Shown here in pieces: positions 31,559-38,382 of a stretch of 64,000 nucleotides of DNA. The notes below the pieces were generated by a model. It did not search any database, was not told where the DNA came from, and worked only from the letters and a program-made list of their open reading frames with translations. The DNA is taken from contig NZ_JAUQUB010000001.1 of NCBI RefSeq assembly GCF_030580675.1, forward strand, positions 1,302,001 through 1,366,000, in the 5' to 3' direction. Each line of letters starts with the position of its first letter. Positions within the stretch are counted from its first letter, which is position 1. The stretch comes from Antiquaquibacter soli (lineage in GTDB: Bacteria > Actinomycetota > Actinomycetes > Actinomycetales > Microbacteriaceae). The position numbers and the translations under genes were made by a program.

Positions 31559-31570
31559 TAGATTGGTGAC
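31559..31570 (+). promoter_or_regulatory. Predicted -10 element of the glutathione peroxidase gene, leaderless spacing
   Basis: TAGATT (31559-31564), six bases, GTG 31571. Confidence 0.45.
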
Positions 31571-32053
31571 GTGACCACGATCAACGAGATCCCCCTCACC
31601 ACGATCGACGGCGAGACGACGACTCTCGCCGAGTACCGCGACAAGGTGCTCCTCATCGTCAACGTCGCCTCCCGCTGCGGCCTCGCGCCCCAGTACGAGC
31701 AGCTCGAGGAGCTTCAGCGCACCTACGGGGAGCGCGGCTTCACGGTGCTCGGGTTCCCCAGCAACCAGTTCCTGCAGGAGCTGTCGACCGAGGACGCCAT
31801 CAAGGAGTACTGCTCGACGACGTGGGGCGTCACGTTCCCGATGTTCGAGAAGGTGCGGCTCAACGGCAAGAAGGCGCACCCCCTCTACCAGGAGCTCACC
31901 CGCACCCCCGACGCCGCCGGGAAGGCGGGCAGGGTGAAGTGGAACTTCGAGAAGTTCGTCATCACCCCGTCGGGCGACGTGCACCGTTTCCGCCCCGATG
32001 TGCTCCCCGACGACCCCGCGATCGTGTCGGTGATCGAGGAGAACCTGCCGTGA
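31571..32053 (+). CDS. Glutathione peroxidase-family thiol peroxidase
   Basis: 160 aa. Active-site residues are present: peroxidatic Cys36 (NVASRCGL), Gln66 (FPSNQF), Trp124 and Asn125 (VKWNFEKF). Cys81 (KEYCSTTWG) is in the resolving position, so the enzyme probably uses thioredoxin rather than glutathione, which Actinobacteria lack. Start GTG 31571. It overlaps the next gene by 4 bases (GTGA), forming a three-gene run with the acetyltransferase and phosphatase. Confidence 0.93.
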   Translation: MTTINEIPLTTIDGETTTLAEYRDKVLLIVNVASRCGLAPQYEQLEELQRTYGERGFTVLGFPSNQFLQELSTEDAIKEYCSTTWGVTFPMFEKVRLNGKKAHPLYQELTRTPDAAGKAGRVKWNFEKFVITPSGDVHRFRPDVLPDDPAIVSVIEENLP

Positions 32054-32337
32054 CCGCTCGAGAACTCAGCCACGAGCCCGACGAGCAGCGCTACACGCTC
32101 CGTCTCGACGGGCGCGTCGCGGCCATCGCCGACTACCGGGTCAACGGCAACTCCATCTCCTTCCACCACACCTACACCCAGCCGAACCTCCGCGGTCGAG
32201 GTCTCGCGGGCGAGGTCGTGTCGTTCGCCATGGACGACGTAGAGAAGAATTCCACCCGGCGCGTGGTTCCGATGTGCTGGTACGTCGCCGACTGGTTCGA
32301 CGAGCATCCTGAGCGCGCGGGCCTGCTGACCCGCTGA
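32050..32337 (+). CDS. Small GNAT-type N-acetyltransferase (YjdJ-like)
   Basis: 95 aa from GTG 32050. It matches the short GNAT family (Acetyltransf_CG): RYTLRLDGRVAAIADYRV, SISFHHTYTQPNLRGRGLAG containing the acetyl-CoA loop (R-G-R-G-L-A), and VVPMCWYVADWFDEHPE. Substrate unknown. Overlaps both neighbours (GTGA upstream, TGATG downstream). Confidence 0.87.
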   Translation: MTARELSHEPDEQRYTLRLDGRVAAIADYRVNGNSISFHHTYTQPNLRGRGLAGEVVSFAMDDVEKNSTRRVVPMCWYVADWFDEHPERAGLLTR

Positions 32338-33014
32338 TGAGGCTGCTCCTGGTCAGGCACGGGCAGACGCCGAGCAACGTCGCCGGTCTCCTCGACACGG
32401 CAGCGCCAGGACCGGGCCTCACCGAGCTCGGTCATCGCCAGGCGGCGGAGATCCCGGATGCTCTGCGCTCCGATCCCGTCGACGGCGTCTGGGTGAGCTC
32501 TCTCCGGCGGACGCACCTCACCGCGGCACCGCTCGCCGCCGATCGTGGCCTCGAGGCGATCGAACTCCCCGGCATCCACGAGATCGCCGCCGGCGAGCTC
32601 GAGCTGCGTCGGGATCATGAGGCGGTACGCGTCTACCTCGAGACGGTGTTCTCGTGGGGACTGGGCGGACTCGACGTCCGCATGCCCGGAGGCGAGGACG
32701 GGCACGAATTCTTCGAGCGGTTCGACTCGTCCATCGCTCGGGTAGAGGCCAGTGGTGCCGGCGCCGCGGTCGTGGTCAGCCACGGGGCGGCCATCCGTGT
32801 CTGGGTCGCCGGTCGCGCCATCAATGTGCCGCCGTCGTTCGCCGCAGAGCACGACATCCAGAACACCGGTGTCGTCGAGCTCGACGGATCGAGCGACGCA
32901 GGCTGGACCCTGCTGTCGTGGCAGGGAACGCCCGTGGGCGGTTCCGACCTCATCGACGAGGACGCCGCCGACCCGACCGGCGAGTCGATCGACGACGCCC
33001 TCGACGAGGAGTGA
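32337..33014 (+). CDS. Histidine phosphatase-family protein
   Basis: 225 aa. RHG motif at 7-9 (LLVRHGQT), second basic site SSLRRTHLTA, and the VVSHGAAIR motif with the second catalytic His. A phosphomonoesterase on a small molecule is expected. The C-terminal acidic tail (about 200-225) is unlike the family core. Ends convergently 3 bases from the membrane-protein gene on the other strand. Confidence 0.9.
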   Translation: MRLLLVRHGQTPSNVAGLLDTAAPGPGLTELGHRQAAEIPDALRSDPVDGVWVSSLRRTHLTAAPLAADRGLEAIELPGIHEIAAGELELRRDHEAVRVYLETVFSWGLGGLDVRMPGGEDGHEFFERFDSSIARVEASGAGAAVVVSHGAAIRVWVAGRAINVPPSFAAEHDIQNTGVVELDGSSDAGWTLLSWQGTPVGGSDLIDEDAADPTGESIDDALDEE

Positions 33015-33017
33015 GCC

Positions 33018-33539
33018 CTAGCGCTTGCGCTCGGTCTGCCGGAACAGGACCCCGGTGATGAGGAAGCCCGCACCGAGTGCGATCGTGACGATCTCGCCGA
33101 ACTGGCCGAGCGAGAACAGGCCCGCGCGCGACAGGAGGAACAGCGCGGCGATGATGGCCGTCACGACGAACGCGATCGCTGAGCGGTTGACGATCTCCCG
33201 CCCGGTGTAGAGCACGATCGCCCCGACGAGAGTGCCGAGCGCGGCGAGAACGATCCCGATGGTTCCCACTACCCCCGGAACCGCGATGCCCACGTTGGTC
33301 AGGACGAGGATCGCCCAGCCGAGCGCACCGGCGAAGAGGGCGACCTTGGTCACGGCGCTGGTGACGGCACCGAGGGCGAGGATCACCAGGCCCACCGTGA
33401 TCGCCGCGTAGGCGATCGGGTAGAGCCACGGAACAGAGACGCCGACGAACGGCAGCAGGGCGGCGAGCAGGAGCGCAGCTCCCGCGACGATGAAGGCGAT
33501 GCCGGCAGTGGCGCGGCGGGATCGGGAGAGAGCAGCCAT
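33018..33539 (-). CDS. Membrane protein of unknown function (about six helices)
   Basis: 173 aa. Short basic N-terminus (MAALSRSRRA), then about six hydrophobic helices in pairs, ending with a charged FRQTERKR tail. The paired-helix pattern resembles HdeD/DUF308 proteins but I cannot assign it. ATG 33539 is seven bases from TAGGTT. Confidence 0.75.
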   Translation of the reverse strand: MAALSRSRRATAGIAFIVAGAALLLAALLPFVGVSVPWLYPIAYAAITVGLVILALGAVTSAVTKVALFAGALGWAILVLTNVGIAVPGVVGTIGIVLAALGTLVGAIVLYTGREIVNRSAIAFVVTAIIAALFLLSRAGLFSLGQFGEIVTIALGAGFLITGVLFRQTERKR

Positions 33540-33552
33540 GGCCTACAACCTA
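33540..33552 (-). promoter_or_regulatory. Predicted -10 element of the membrane-protein gene, leaderless spacing
   Basis: TAGGTT on the minus strand (33547-33552), seven bases, ATG 33539. Confidence 0.4.
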
Positions 33553-34311
33553 CTCGTGCGCGAACCACGGGGGATAGACCGCGACCTTCGGTCGGAACGG
33601 CGACCCGGCCAGCATCCCTCGCACGTCATCGCGCGCGGGCTCGTGGGCGACCCCGATGAGCTGGATCGCCGAGAGCTCGACGCGGTCGGGGGCGAGCGCC
33701 TCGGCGGCGGCGCGGGCTTCCGGGTCGTCGTGCAGCCGCACGAGCATCCGTTCGGCCTCCGCCCCGCTGGCGAAGCGGGTGTAGGTGCCGGCGGCGTCCC
33801 CGTCGGCGATGACCGCGTCCGGGCCGAGCGCGGCCACCGTCGAGACGAGCACGACGAAGTCGGCGGGCACGGATGCCCGTGCCGCCGCCGACCAGCGGGG
33901 CTCCGCCGCTCCCCCGCGCAACTGCGCCCACGTGTCCGAGTCGGGTGCGAGGCTGAAGGCGACGAATCGGTCGACCCGGGAGCCGGGCGCCACCTCCGCT
34001 GTGGCGCGCAACTCGCGGGCAAGATCAGAGCTCACGTCGACGACCGGCTCGGCACCCGCCACGAGAGCACCCGACTCGAGGATCGCGGGCAGGTTACGGA
34101 GGTGCGTGACGTGGTAGACGCGCAGCTCCCCCGTCCTCAGCATCGCCGGCCGCGACGAGGCCGAGGACCTCGACGCGCTCGACGATCGTGGCGAGTCAGC
34201 GGTGGACCGCGGTGCTCGGACGGGCGCTGCGCGGCGTGCGGGCTGCGGCTTCTCCTTCGGGAAGCACACGTCGCACATCGTGCCCTCCAGGCCGTGGATG
34301 CACTCGCTCAT
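33550..34311 (-). CDS. DarT-like (DUF4433) protein with N-terminal Cys/His motif
   Basis: 253 aa. Residues 66-81 (YHVTHLRNLPAILESG) match the N-terminal signature of DarT, the thymidine ADP-ribosyltransferase that modifies single-stranded DNA; the later DFVVLVSTVAAL...VIADGDAAGTYTRF segment also fits. Residue Glu212 (RVELSAIQLIGV) lies where the catalytic Glu is expected, but the KRRxQAEFLV surround of typical DarT is not conserved. A Cys4-His6-Cys13-Cys16 cluster and a Ser-rich linker precede the domain. No macro-domain antitoxin (DarG) gene lies next to it. Confidence 0.75.
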   Translation of the reverse strand: MSECIHGLEGTMCDVCFPKEKPQPARRAAPVRAPRSTADSPRSSSASRSSASSRPAMLRTGELRVYHVTHLRNLPAILESGALVAGAEPVVDVSSDLARELRATAEVAPGSRVDRFVAFSLAPDSDTWAQLRGGAAEPRWSAAARASVPADFVVLVSTVAALGPDAVIADGDAAGTYTRFASGAEAERMLVRLHDDPEARAAAEALAPDRVELSAIQLIGVAHEPARDDVRGMLAGSPFRPKVAVYPPWFAHE

Positions 34312-34398
34312 CGCTGTGCCCGAGCCGAGGAGGCGGGAGAGCGGTCAGGGCGGGGGCTGGCGGTGGGACTCACCCTCCCATCCTCGCACCGGCTCCGA

Positions 34399-34410
34399 TA
34401 CGGTAATGCC
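34399..34410 (+). promoter_or_regulatory. Predicted -10 element of the HdeD-like gene, leaderless spacing
   Basis: TACGGT (34399-34404), six bases, ATG 34411. Confidence 0.45.
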
Positions 34411-35064
34411 ATGACTGATTCCAGCTCGCCTTCGTCTCCCGTCACCGACCCCGCCGAGGAGATCTCCGAGGAGCTCTCCGAGCCCCTCGCGGAGCTCAGC
34501 ATCGGCCCGTGGTGGTGGGTGCTCATCCGCGGCATCCTGGCCGTCGCCTTCGGGGTCATCGCCCTGTTCTCGCCGGGTGCGGCCCTCTGGGCGATCGCCA
34601 TCGTGTTCGGCGCCTACGCGATCGTCGACGGGATCACCGAGATCGCGCACGCCGTGCACGTGCGCAAGACGCTCAAGCGCTGGGGCTGGCTGCTGTTCGC
34701 CGGAATCGTCTCGGTCCTGGCGGGCATCGCGGCCCTCGTGCTGCCCGGGCTCGCGGCGGCGTTCGGCGCCCTCTTCCTCATCTGGACGATCGTCTTCTAC
34801 AACGTCATGCACGGCGCAACGGTCATCGGCTCCGCCTCGGGTGCCGAGGCGAAGGGCAGGGGCTGGGCGATCTTCGCGGGAGTCGCGAGCATCGCGTTCG
34901 GCGTCATCCTCGCGATCCTGACGTTCGTGACGCCCGGTGCGGCCATCCTCGGCCTCATCTTCGCTGTCGGCATCTACGCGATCGTCTTCGGCGTGATGCT
35001 CGCCGTTGCCGCGATCACTGCTCGCGCGAGCGGCAAGAAGAACCTCACGGTGCAGTCGGTCTGA
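34411..35064 (+). CDS. HdeD-family (DUF308) membrane protein
   Basis: 217 aa. An acidic N-terminus of about 30 residues, then six membrane helices in three pairs, each pair ending with an F-x-P-G-A or L-P-G-L turn (ALFSPGAALWAIAIVFGAYA; VLPGLAAAFGALFLIW; FVTPGAAILGLIFAVGIYA), the DUF308 repeat. HdeD is tied to acid resistance in E. coli; here the role is unknown. Confidence 0.87.
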   Translation: MTDSSSPSSPVTDPAEEISEELSEPLAELSIGPWWWVLIRGILAVAFGVIALFSPGAALWAIAIVFGAYAIVDGITEIAHAVHVRKTLKRWGWLLFAGIVSVLAGIAALVLPGLAAAFGALFLIWTIVFYNVMHGATVIGSASGAEAKGRGWAIFAGVASIAFGVILAILTFVTPGAAILGLIFAVGIYAIVFGVMLAVAAITARASGKKNLTVQSV

Positions 35065-35066
35065 TG

Positions 35067-35082
35067 CGGATCAGCTGATCCG
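35067..35082. repeat. Perfect 16-bp palindrome after the HdeD-like gene
   Basis: CGGATCAGCTGATCCG is fully self-complementary and begins two bases after the stop codon. It has no loop, so it may be a protein site or part of the 3' end of the transcript. Confidence 0.5.
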
Positions 35083-35093
35083 ACTCATCGGAT

Positions 35094-35135
35094 GCTCGGG
35101 CGTCGGGGCTTCGCTCCGGCGCCCGAGCGCGTTTC
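35094..35135. terminator. Hairpin between HdeD-like and DUF5997 genes
   Basis: GCTCGGGCGTCGG (35094-35106) pairs with CCGGCGCCCGAGC (35116-35128) over 13 bp with one T-G pair; loop of nine. GCGTTT follows on the plus strand. Probably ends the HdeD transcript and perhaps the convergent one. Confidence 0.65.
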
Positions 35136-35529
35136 AACGCCCGCCGCCCCCGCCGCGCAACTCGCGCTTCGCCGCTCGCTCCGATTTGACGCGCGCGTTC
35201 TCCTCCTGAACCCCGGCGTGGGTGGCGCGCTCCGCGACGAGCCACTCGGGCTTGTGCTCGAGGAGCGCTTTGATCTCGGCAGTAGTCATGACGTCAGGGG
35301 CGCCTGCGCGGGCGAGCCCCGACGTGGAGATCCCGAGCTTCTGGGCGACGACCTGCTTCGGGTGCGGACCGTTGCGTCGGAGCTCGTCGAGCCACTCGGG
35401 CGGCGACTCCAGGAGCTCGGCGAGCTGGGCGCGAGTGATCTCCCCCTCGCGGAAGCTCTCGGGGGTGGCGGGCAGGTAGATCCCGAGCTTCTTCGCCGCG
35501 GTCGCGGGCTTCATGGTCTGTTCCGGCAC
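35134..35529 (-). CDS. DUF5997-family protein
   Basis: 131 aa. MKPATAAKKLGIYLPATPESF followed by two similar units ending in LLESPPEWLDELRRNGPHP and LLEHKPEWLVAERATH: each has a helical segment and a PEWL motif, suggesting an internal duplication. The family is actinobacterial and without known function. A basic C-terminal tail ends in a glycine run. GTG 35529 was chosen because TACCCT lies six bases upstream; ATG 35514 is an alternative. Confidence 0.82.
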   Translation of the reverse strand: MPEQTMKPATAAKKLGIYLPATPESFREGEITRAQLAELLESPPEWLDELRRNGPHPKQVVAQKLGISTSGLARAGAPDVMTTAEIKALLEHKPEWLVAERATHAGVQEENARVKSERAAKRELRGGGGGR

Positions 35530-35551
35530 GCCTCAAGGGTAGCCTGATCGC
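35530..35551. promoter_or_regulatory. Symmetric divergent promoter with overlapping -10 hexamers
   Basis: The 22 bases between the two GTG codons consist of six bases, the decamer AGGGTAGCCT (35536-35545) and six bases. On the plus strand the decamer gives TAGCCT (35540-35545), six bases from GTG 35552. On the minus strand it gives TACCCT (35541-35536), six bases from GTG 35529. The two hexamers share the central TA. Confidence 0.6.
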
Positions 35552-36217
35552 GTGGCAGAGCCCTTCGTCGTCGCGTTCGTGCTGGGGGTCACCCCCGGCA
35601 AGTGGGCGCGCATCTGGGAGGAGCGGCTGCCGGAGCATCCGCTCTTCCTCGAGCCGCTCGCGCCCGGCGACGCGCTCGCCGGAATCGAGGCAGGCACTGT
35701 GCACGCGGCGTTCGTCAGATTGCCCGTGGACGACGCCGAATTGAGTTCGATCCCCCTCTACGAGGAGCAGCCGGTCGTCGTCATGCCGAAGGACCACGTT
35801 CTCTCGGTGCTGGATGCGGTCTCCCCTGCCGACCTCTCCGACGAGACTCTGCTCGACGGCGAGTGGACGGAGACGATCGAACTCGTCGCAGCGAACGTCG
35901 GGGTCGCGACCATGCCCCAGTCGGTGGCCCGCGCGCTGAGTCGGCGGGATGTCGTGACCCGTCCCGCCGTCGAGGCGCCGACCACGCGCGTTGCGCTCGT
36001 CTGGCGGACGGATGCCGCGACCCTCCTCACCGAGGAGTTCATCGGCATCGTGCGCGGCCGCACGGCCAACAGCTCGCGCGGGTCGGCGAAGGAGGCATCT
36101 GCGGAACCGCCTCCCCGGAGGGACCCGACGCCGCGCCGAGCGACGAAGCCGGGGCGCACGTCGAAGGTCACGCCGACTCCGCGGGGAAAGCGACCCAAAC
36201 GACCTAAGGGGCGCTGA
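35552..36217 (+). CDS. LysR-type effector-binding domain protein without helix-turn-helix
   Basis: 221 aa. Residues 1-165 read as a periplasmic-binding-like LysR substrate domain (FVVAFVLGVTPGKW, LEPLAPGDALAGIEAGTVHAAFVRLP, IPLYEEQPVVVMPKDHVL, ELVAANVGVATMPQSVAR). The usual N-terminal DNA-binding domain is absent. Instead there is a C-terminal tail rich in Lys, Arg and Pro (about 165-221) that could contact nucleic acid or nothing at all. Paired head to head with DUF5997, a pairing I have the impression recurs in related genomes. Confidence 0.8.
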   Translation: MAEPFVVAFVLGVTPGKWARIWEERLPEHPLFLEPLAPGDALAGIEAGTVHAAFVRLPVDDAELSSIPLYEEQPVVVMPKDHVLSVLDAVSPADLSDETLLDGEWTETIELVAANVGVATMPQSVARALSRRDVVTRPAVEAPTTRVALVWRTDAATLLTEEFIGIVRGRTANSSRGSAKEASAEPPPRRDPTPRRATKPGRTSKVTPTPRGKRPKRPKGR

Positions 36218-36629
36218 TCCCGAAGAGCCCGATGATGAGGCCCATCACGAGGATCGTGACGAGCTCGTGGCCGATGGTGAGCGTCGTGAGGCTGGCGGGT
36301 CGGCGCTCGAAGGCGTCGTGCGTGATCACGCGGGCGGCCGTGAACCCCGCCCACAGGATCGTCGCCGTGACGAGCGTGTTGACGAGGAAGTTGCCGCCGT
36401 AGAAGTTCTGGGCGATCGCGGCTGCCCCGGCGAGGACGAGTGCCGTGACGAAGCTCACGATGACGGTCACGATGATCGCGCCCACTCCGTTGCCCATCGT
36501 GGACTCGTCGATCTTCGCCAGTCGCATCCAGCGGCGTCCGAAGACCGCTTTCGCGTACCAGATCGAGCCGACCACCATGCTGGAGACTGTCGCGAGGACG
36601 ACCGCGAGCCAGTTGATCTCGGGGACCAT
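36204..36629 (-). CDS. DUF1761-type membrane protein
   Basis: 141 aa with four membrane helices: INWLAVVLATVSSMVVGSIWYAKAVFG at the start, the usual DUF1761 hallmark, then GAIIVTVIVSFVTALVLAG, a NTLVTATILWAGFTAARV segment and a short last helix. Function unknown. ATG 36629 with AGGAGG six bases upstream. It overlaps the LysR-like gene end by 14 bases convergently. Confidence 0.82.
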   Translation of the reverse strand: MVPEINWLAVVLATVSSMVVGSIWYAKAVFGRRWMRLAKIDESTMGNGVGAIIVTVIVSFVTALVLAGAAAIAQNFYGGNFLVNTLVTATILWAGFTAARVITHDAFERRPASLTTLTIGHELVTILVMGLIIGLFGISAP

Positions 36630-36694
36630 GAAGCACCTCCTTGTGTTCGATGGCGCCAGGGTAGCGCGCGGCATGCCCGCCGGAACAGACCGGC

Positions 36695-37093
36695 TCAGCC
36701 GGATGGTGTCCCCTCCCCGTGCTCGCTTACGTAGGCGTCGAAGTCGCCCTGTGACTGGAGGATGCAGAAACGGTTGCCTTCCGGATCGGCCAGCCTGACC
36801 CACGAAGTGCCCGTGGGTGTCGGAAGCTCGGTAGCGCCGAGGTCGAGAGCGCGGCGAACACTGTCGTCCCGGTCATCCGGACGCAGGTCCAGATGAAAGC
36901 GGTCTCGCCCCGTCCCGGCTGTGTCGCCGGGTGCGAACAGCAGGCGCGGGCCCGATCCGGTGGGGTCCCCGATCTCTACTGAATCGGTGTGATTGGGCAT
37001 CACGACGTAGTCGAGCAGTTCCGCCCAGAAACGAGACAGCCGGGCGGGGTCTCGAGCCTCGATGGTCACGGTATGGACCCACAACTCTGCCAT
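36695..37093 (-). CDS. VOC-family (glyoxalase-like) protein
   Basis: 132 aa. VHTVTIEARDPARLSRFWAELLDY at the start, HLDLRPDD in the middle and WVRLADPEGNRFCILQ near the end are standard VOC elements. It resembles the glyoxalase-like group (Glyoxalase_6). No metal-site or substrate call is possible. Start ATG 37093; no good promoter hexamer seen. Confidence 0.85.
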   Translation of the reverse strand: MAELWVHTVTIEARDPARLSRFWAELLDYVVMPNHTDSVEIGDPTGSGPRLLFAPGDTAGTGRDRFHLDLRPDDRDDSVRRALDLGATELPTPTGTSWVRLADPEGNRFCILQSQGDFDAYVSEHGEGTPSG

Positions 37094-37188
37094 CGCCCCA
37101 CTGTGGCGAAGTGGCGTCGGCGGATCAAGGGCTTGGCCAGGCGGTGGGACGATCGCCGGGCGCGATGCGTGGGGAGAGTACGACACGT

Positions 37189-37207
37189 CCATCGAAGCTG
37201 TGTTCTC
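37189..37207 (+). promoter_or_regulatory. LexA-like box upstream of the small membrane-protein gene
   Basis: CCATCGAAGCTGTGTTC (37189-37205) differs in one base from the element before imuA'. The core TCGAAGCTGTGTTCTC (37192-37207) matches 13 of 16 positions of the actinobacterial SOS box TCGAAC-N4-GTTCGA. It lies about 24 bases before the TACGGT -10 of the gene at 37243. Confidence 0.45.
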
Positions 37208-37230
37208 TTCAGGTCGGGTCCCTCAGCCGC

Positions 37231-37242
37231 TACGGTGGGCGG
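37231..37242 (+). promoter_or_regulatory. Predicted -10 element of the small membrane-protein gene, leaderless spacing
   Basis: TACGGT (37231-37236), six bases, GTG 37243. Confidence 0.45.
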
Positions 37243-37590
37243 GTGACAGTCTCTCCCGCTCCGCGGCGGGGCGCCCGGCTCGGCGGCTGGGCCCTCGTGC
37301 TCGCGATCCTCGGCCCGCTCTGGCTGGCGCTCACCGGGGTGCTCTTCGTTGCCGCCTTCAGCGGCCCGGACGCCGTGGGGTGGGCTGCCACTGCCCTCTT
37401 CTTTCTCGGCTTTTTGGTGATTCCCGGCTCGGGACTGGTCGCCGTCGGGCTCGGCATCGCCGCCCTCGCGGCCAATCGTGCAGCGGGCAAGGTCATGGGC
37501 AGCCTCGCACTTCTGATTGTCGTCGGGGCGATCGTGCTCGTGGTCTGGGTGATCACCTCGGGCATCGCGAGCGGCTTCTCGCTCGTGTAG
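37243..37590 (+). CDS. Small membrane protein of unknown function
   Basis: 115 aa, three hydrophobic segments (about 15-40, 50-75 and 85-112) after a basic N-terminus (PAPRRGARLGG). Resembles DUF4190-like small actinobacterial membrane proteins in general layout, with no recognisable motif. GTG 37243. Its upstream LexA-like box and its position just before imuA' hint at DNA-damage control. Confidence 0.75.
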   Translation: MTVSPAPRRGARLGGWALVLAILGPLWLALTGVLFVAAFSGPDAVGWAATALFFLGFLVIPGSGLVAVGLGIAALAANRAAGKVMGSLALLIVVGAIVLVVWVITSGIASGFSLV

Positions 37591-37639
37591 GCGTCGAGCG
37601 GCTCGACACGCCGACCACTGTCGGTGGCGATTGACACCA

Positions 37640-37655
37640 TCGAAGCTATGTTCGA
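37640..37655 (+). promoter_or_regulatory. LexA (SOS) box before imuA'
   Basis: TCGAAGCTATGTTCGA matches the actinobacterial SOS box TCGAAC-N4-GTTCGA at 15 of 16 defined or free positions. TATGTT (37647-37652) inside it could be the -10, so LexA binding would block the promoter. It starts 26 bases before the chosen GTG. Confidence 0.75.
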
Positions 37656-37665
37656 CCATGGAAGG

Positions 37666-38382
37666 GTGTCCACCGCCCTCGCTTCGCCGACCCCGCCCGG
37701 GCAGTCCGCTGCTCAGGTGGAGGAGTTGCGGGCGCGCATCCGGCAGATGCAGTCGACGAAGCTCGAGAGCCGGGGCATCCCCACTCACCCCGCGATCGCC
37801 GAACTGCTGCCCGGCGGCGGGCTCAAGCAGGGTGCCGCCTACTCGGTTGACCGCTCGGCGATGCTGCTCATGACCCTCCTCGCCGCGCCGTCGGCTGCGG
37901 GGCTCTGGTGCGCGGTCGTCGGGGTTCCCGAGTTCGGCGTCGAGGCGGCGGCCCAATTCGGCATCGACCTCGAGCGGCTCGTGCTGATCCCGCATCCCGG
38001 CGACCAGTGGCTCGCGGTCACGGCCGCTGTCGCCGACGTCATGGGCGTCGTGGTGACTCGTCCCCCCGCCCGGTCGAGCGACTCGAGCGTGGCCCGGCTC
38101 ACGGCTCGGCTGCGCCAGAACGGTACGACCCTGCTCGTGCTCGGCGCCTGGCCCCAGACCGAGGCCATGCTCTCCCTGAGCGACACGCGATGGCACGGCA
38201 TCGGAGAGGGGCACGGCCACCTCTCCGCCCGTGAGGCCACCGTCACGGTATCGAGCCGCACCGCGGGCCGCCCCCGCAGCGCACGGGTGTGGCTACCTGC
38301 GGCCGATGCGACGGTGAGCCGCGTGACGTCGGCCTCGAGACCTGTCGCAGTTCCCGTCCCGCCTCTCCGGGTGGCGGGATGA
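37666..38382 (+). CDS. imuA': ImuA'-like mutasome protein
   Basis: 238 aa. Weak RecA-like remnant: VEELRARIRQMQ, LPGGGLKQGAAYSV (in place of a Walker A), CAVVGVPEFGVEAAAQFGIDLERLVLIPHPG and DVMGVVVTRPP. The pattern and its place before imuB and dnaE2 identify the actinobacterial ImuA' protein, which couples damage tolerance polymerases to the clamp and RecA. GTG 37666 was chosen; ATG 37648 lies within the LexA box. It overlaps imuB by 4 bases (ATGA). Confidence 0.83.
   Translation: MSTALASPTPPGQSAAQVEELRARIRQMQSTKLESRGIPTHPAIAELLPGGGLKQGAAYSVDRSAMLLMTLLAAPSAAGLWCAVVGVPEFGVEAAAQFGIDLERLVLIPHPGDQWLAVTAAVADVMGVVVTRPPARSSDSSVARLTARLRQNGTTLLVLGAWPQTEAMLSLSDTRWHGIGEGHGHLSAREATVTVSSRTAGRPRSARVWLPAADATVSRVTSASRPVAVPVPPLRVAG

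Noticed and set aside
37618-37652. Possible PafBC-type (RecA-independent) promoter before imuA'
   Set aside because: CTGTCGGTG resembles the known motif, but the TAnnnT hexamer is 20 bases away instead of about 8.
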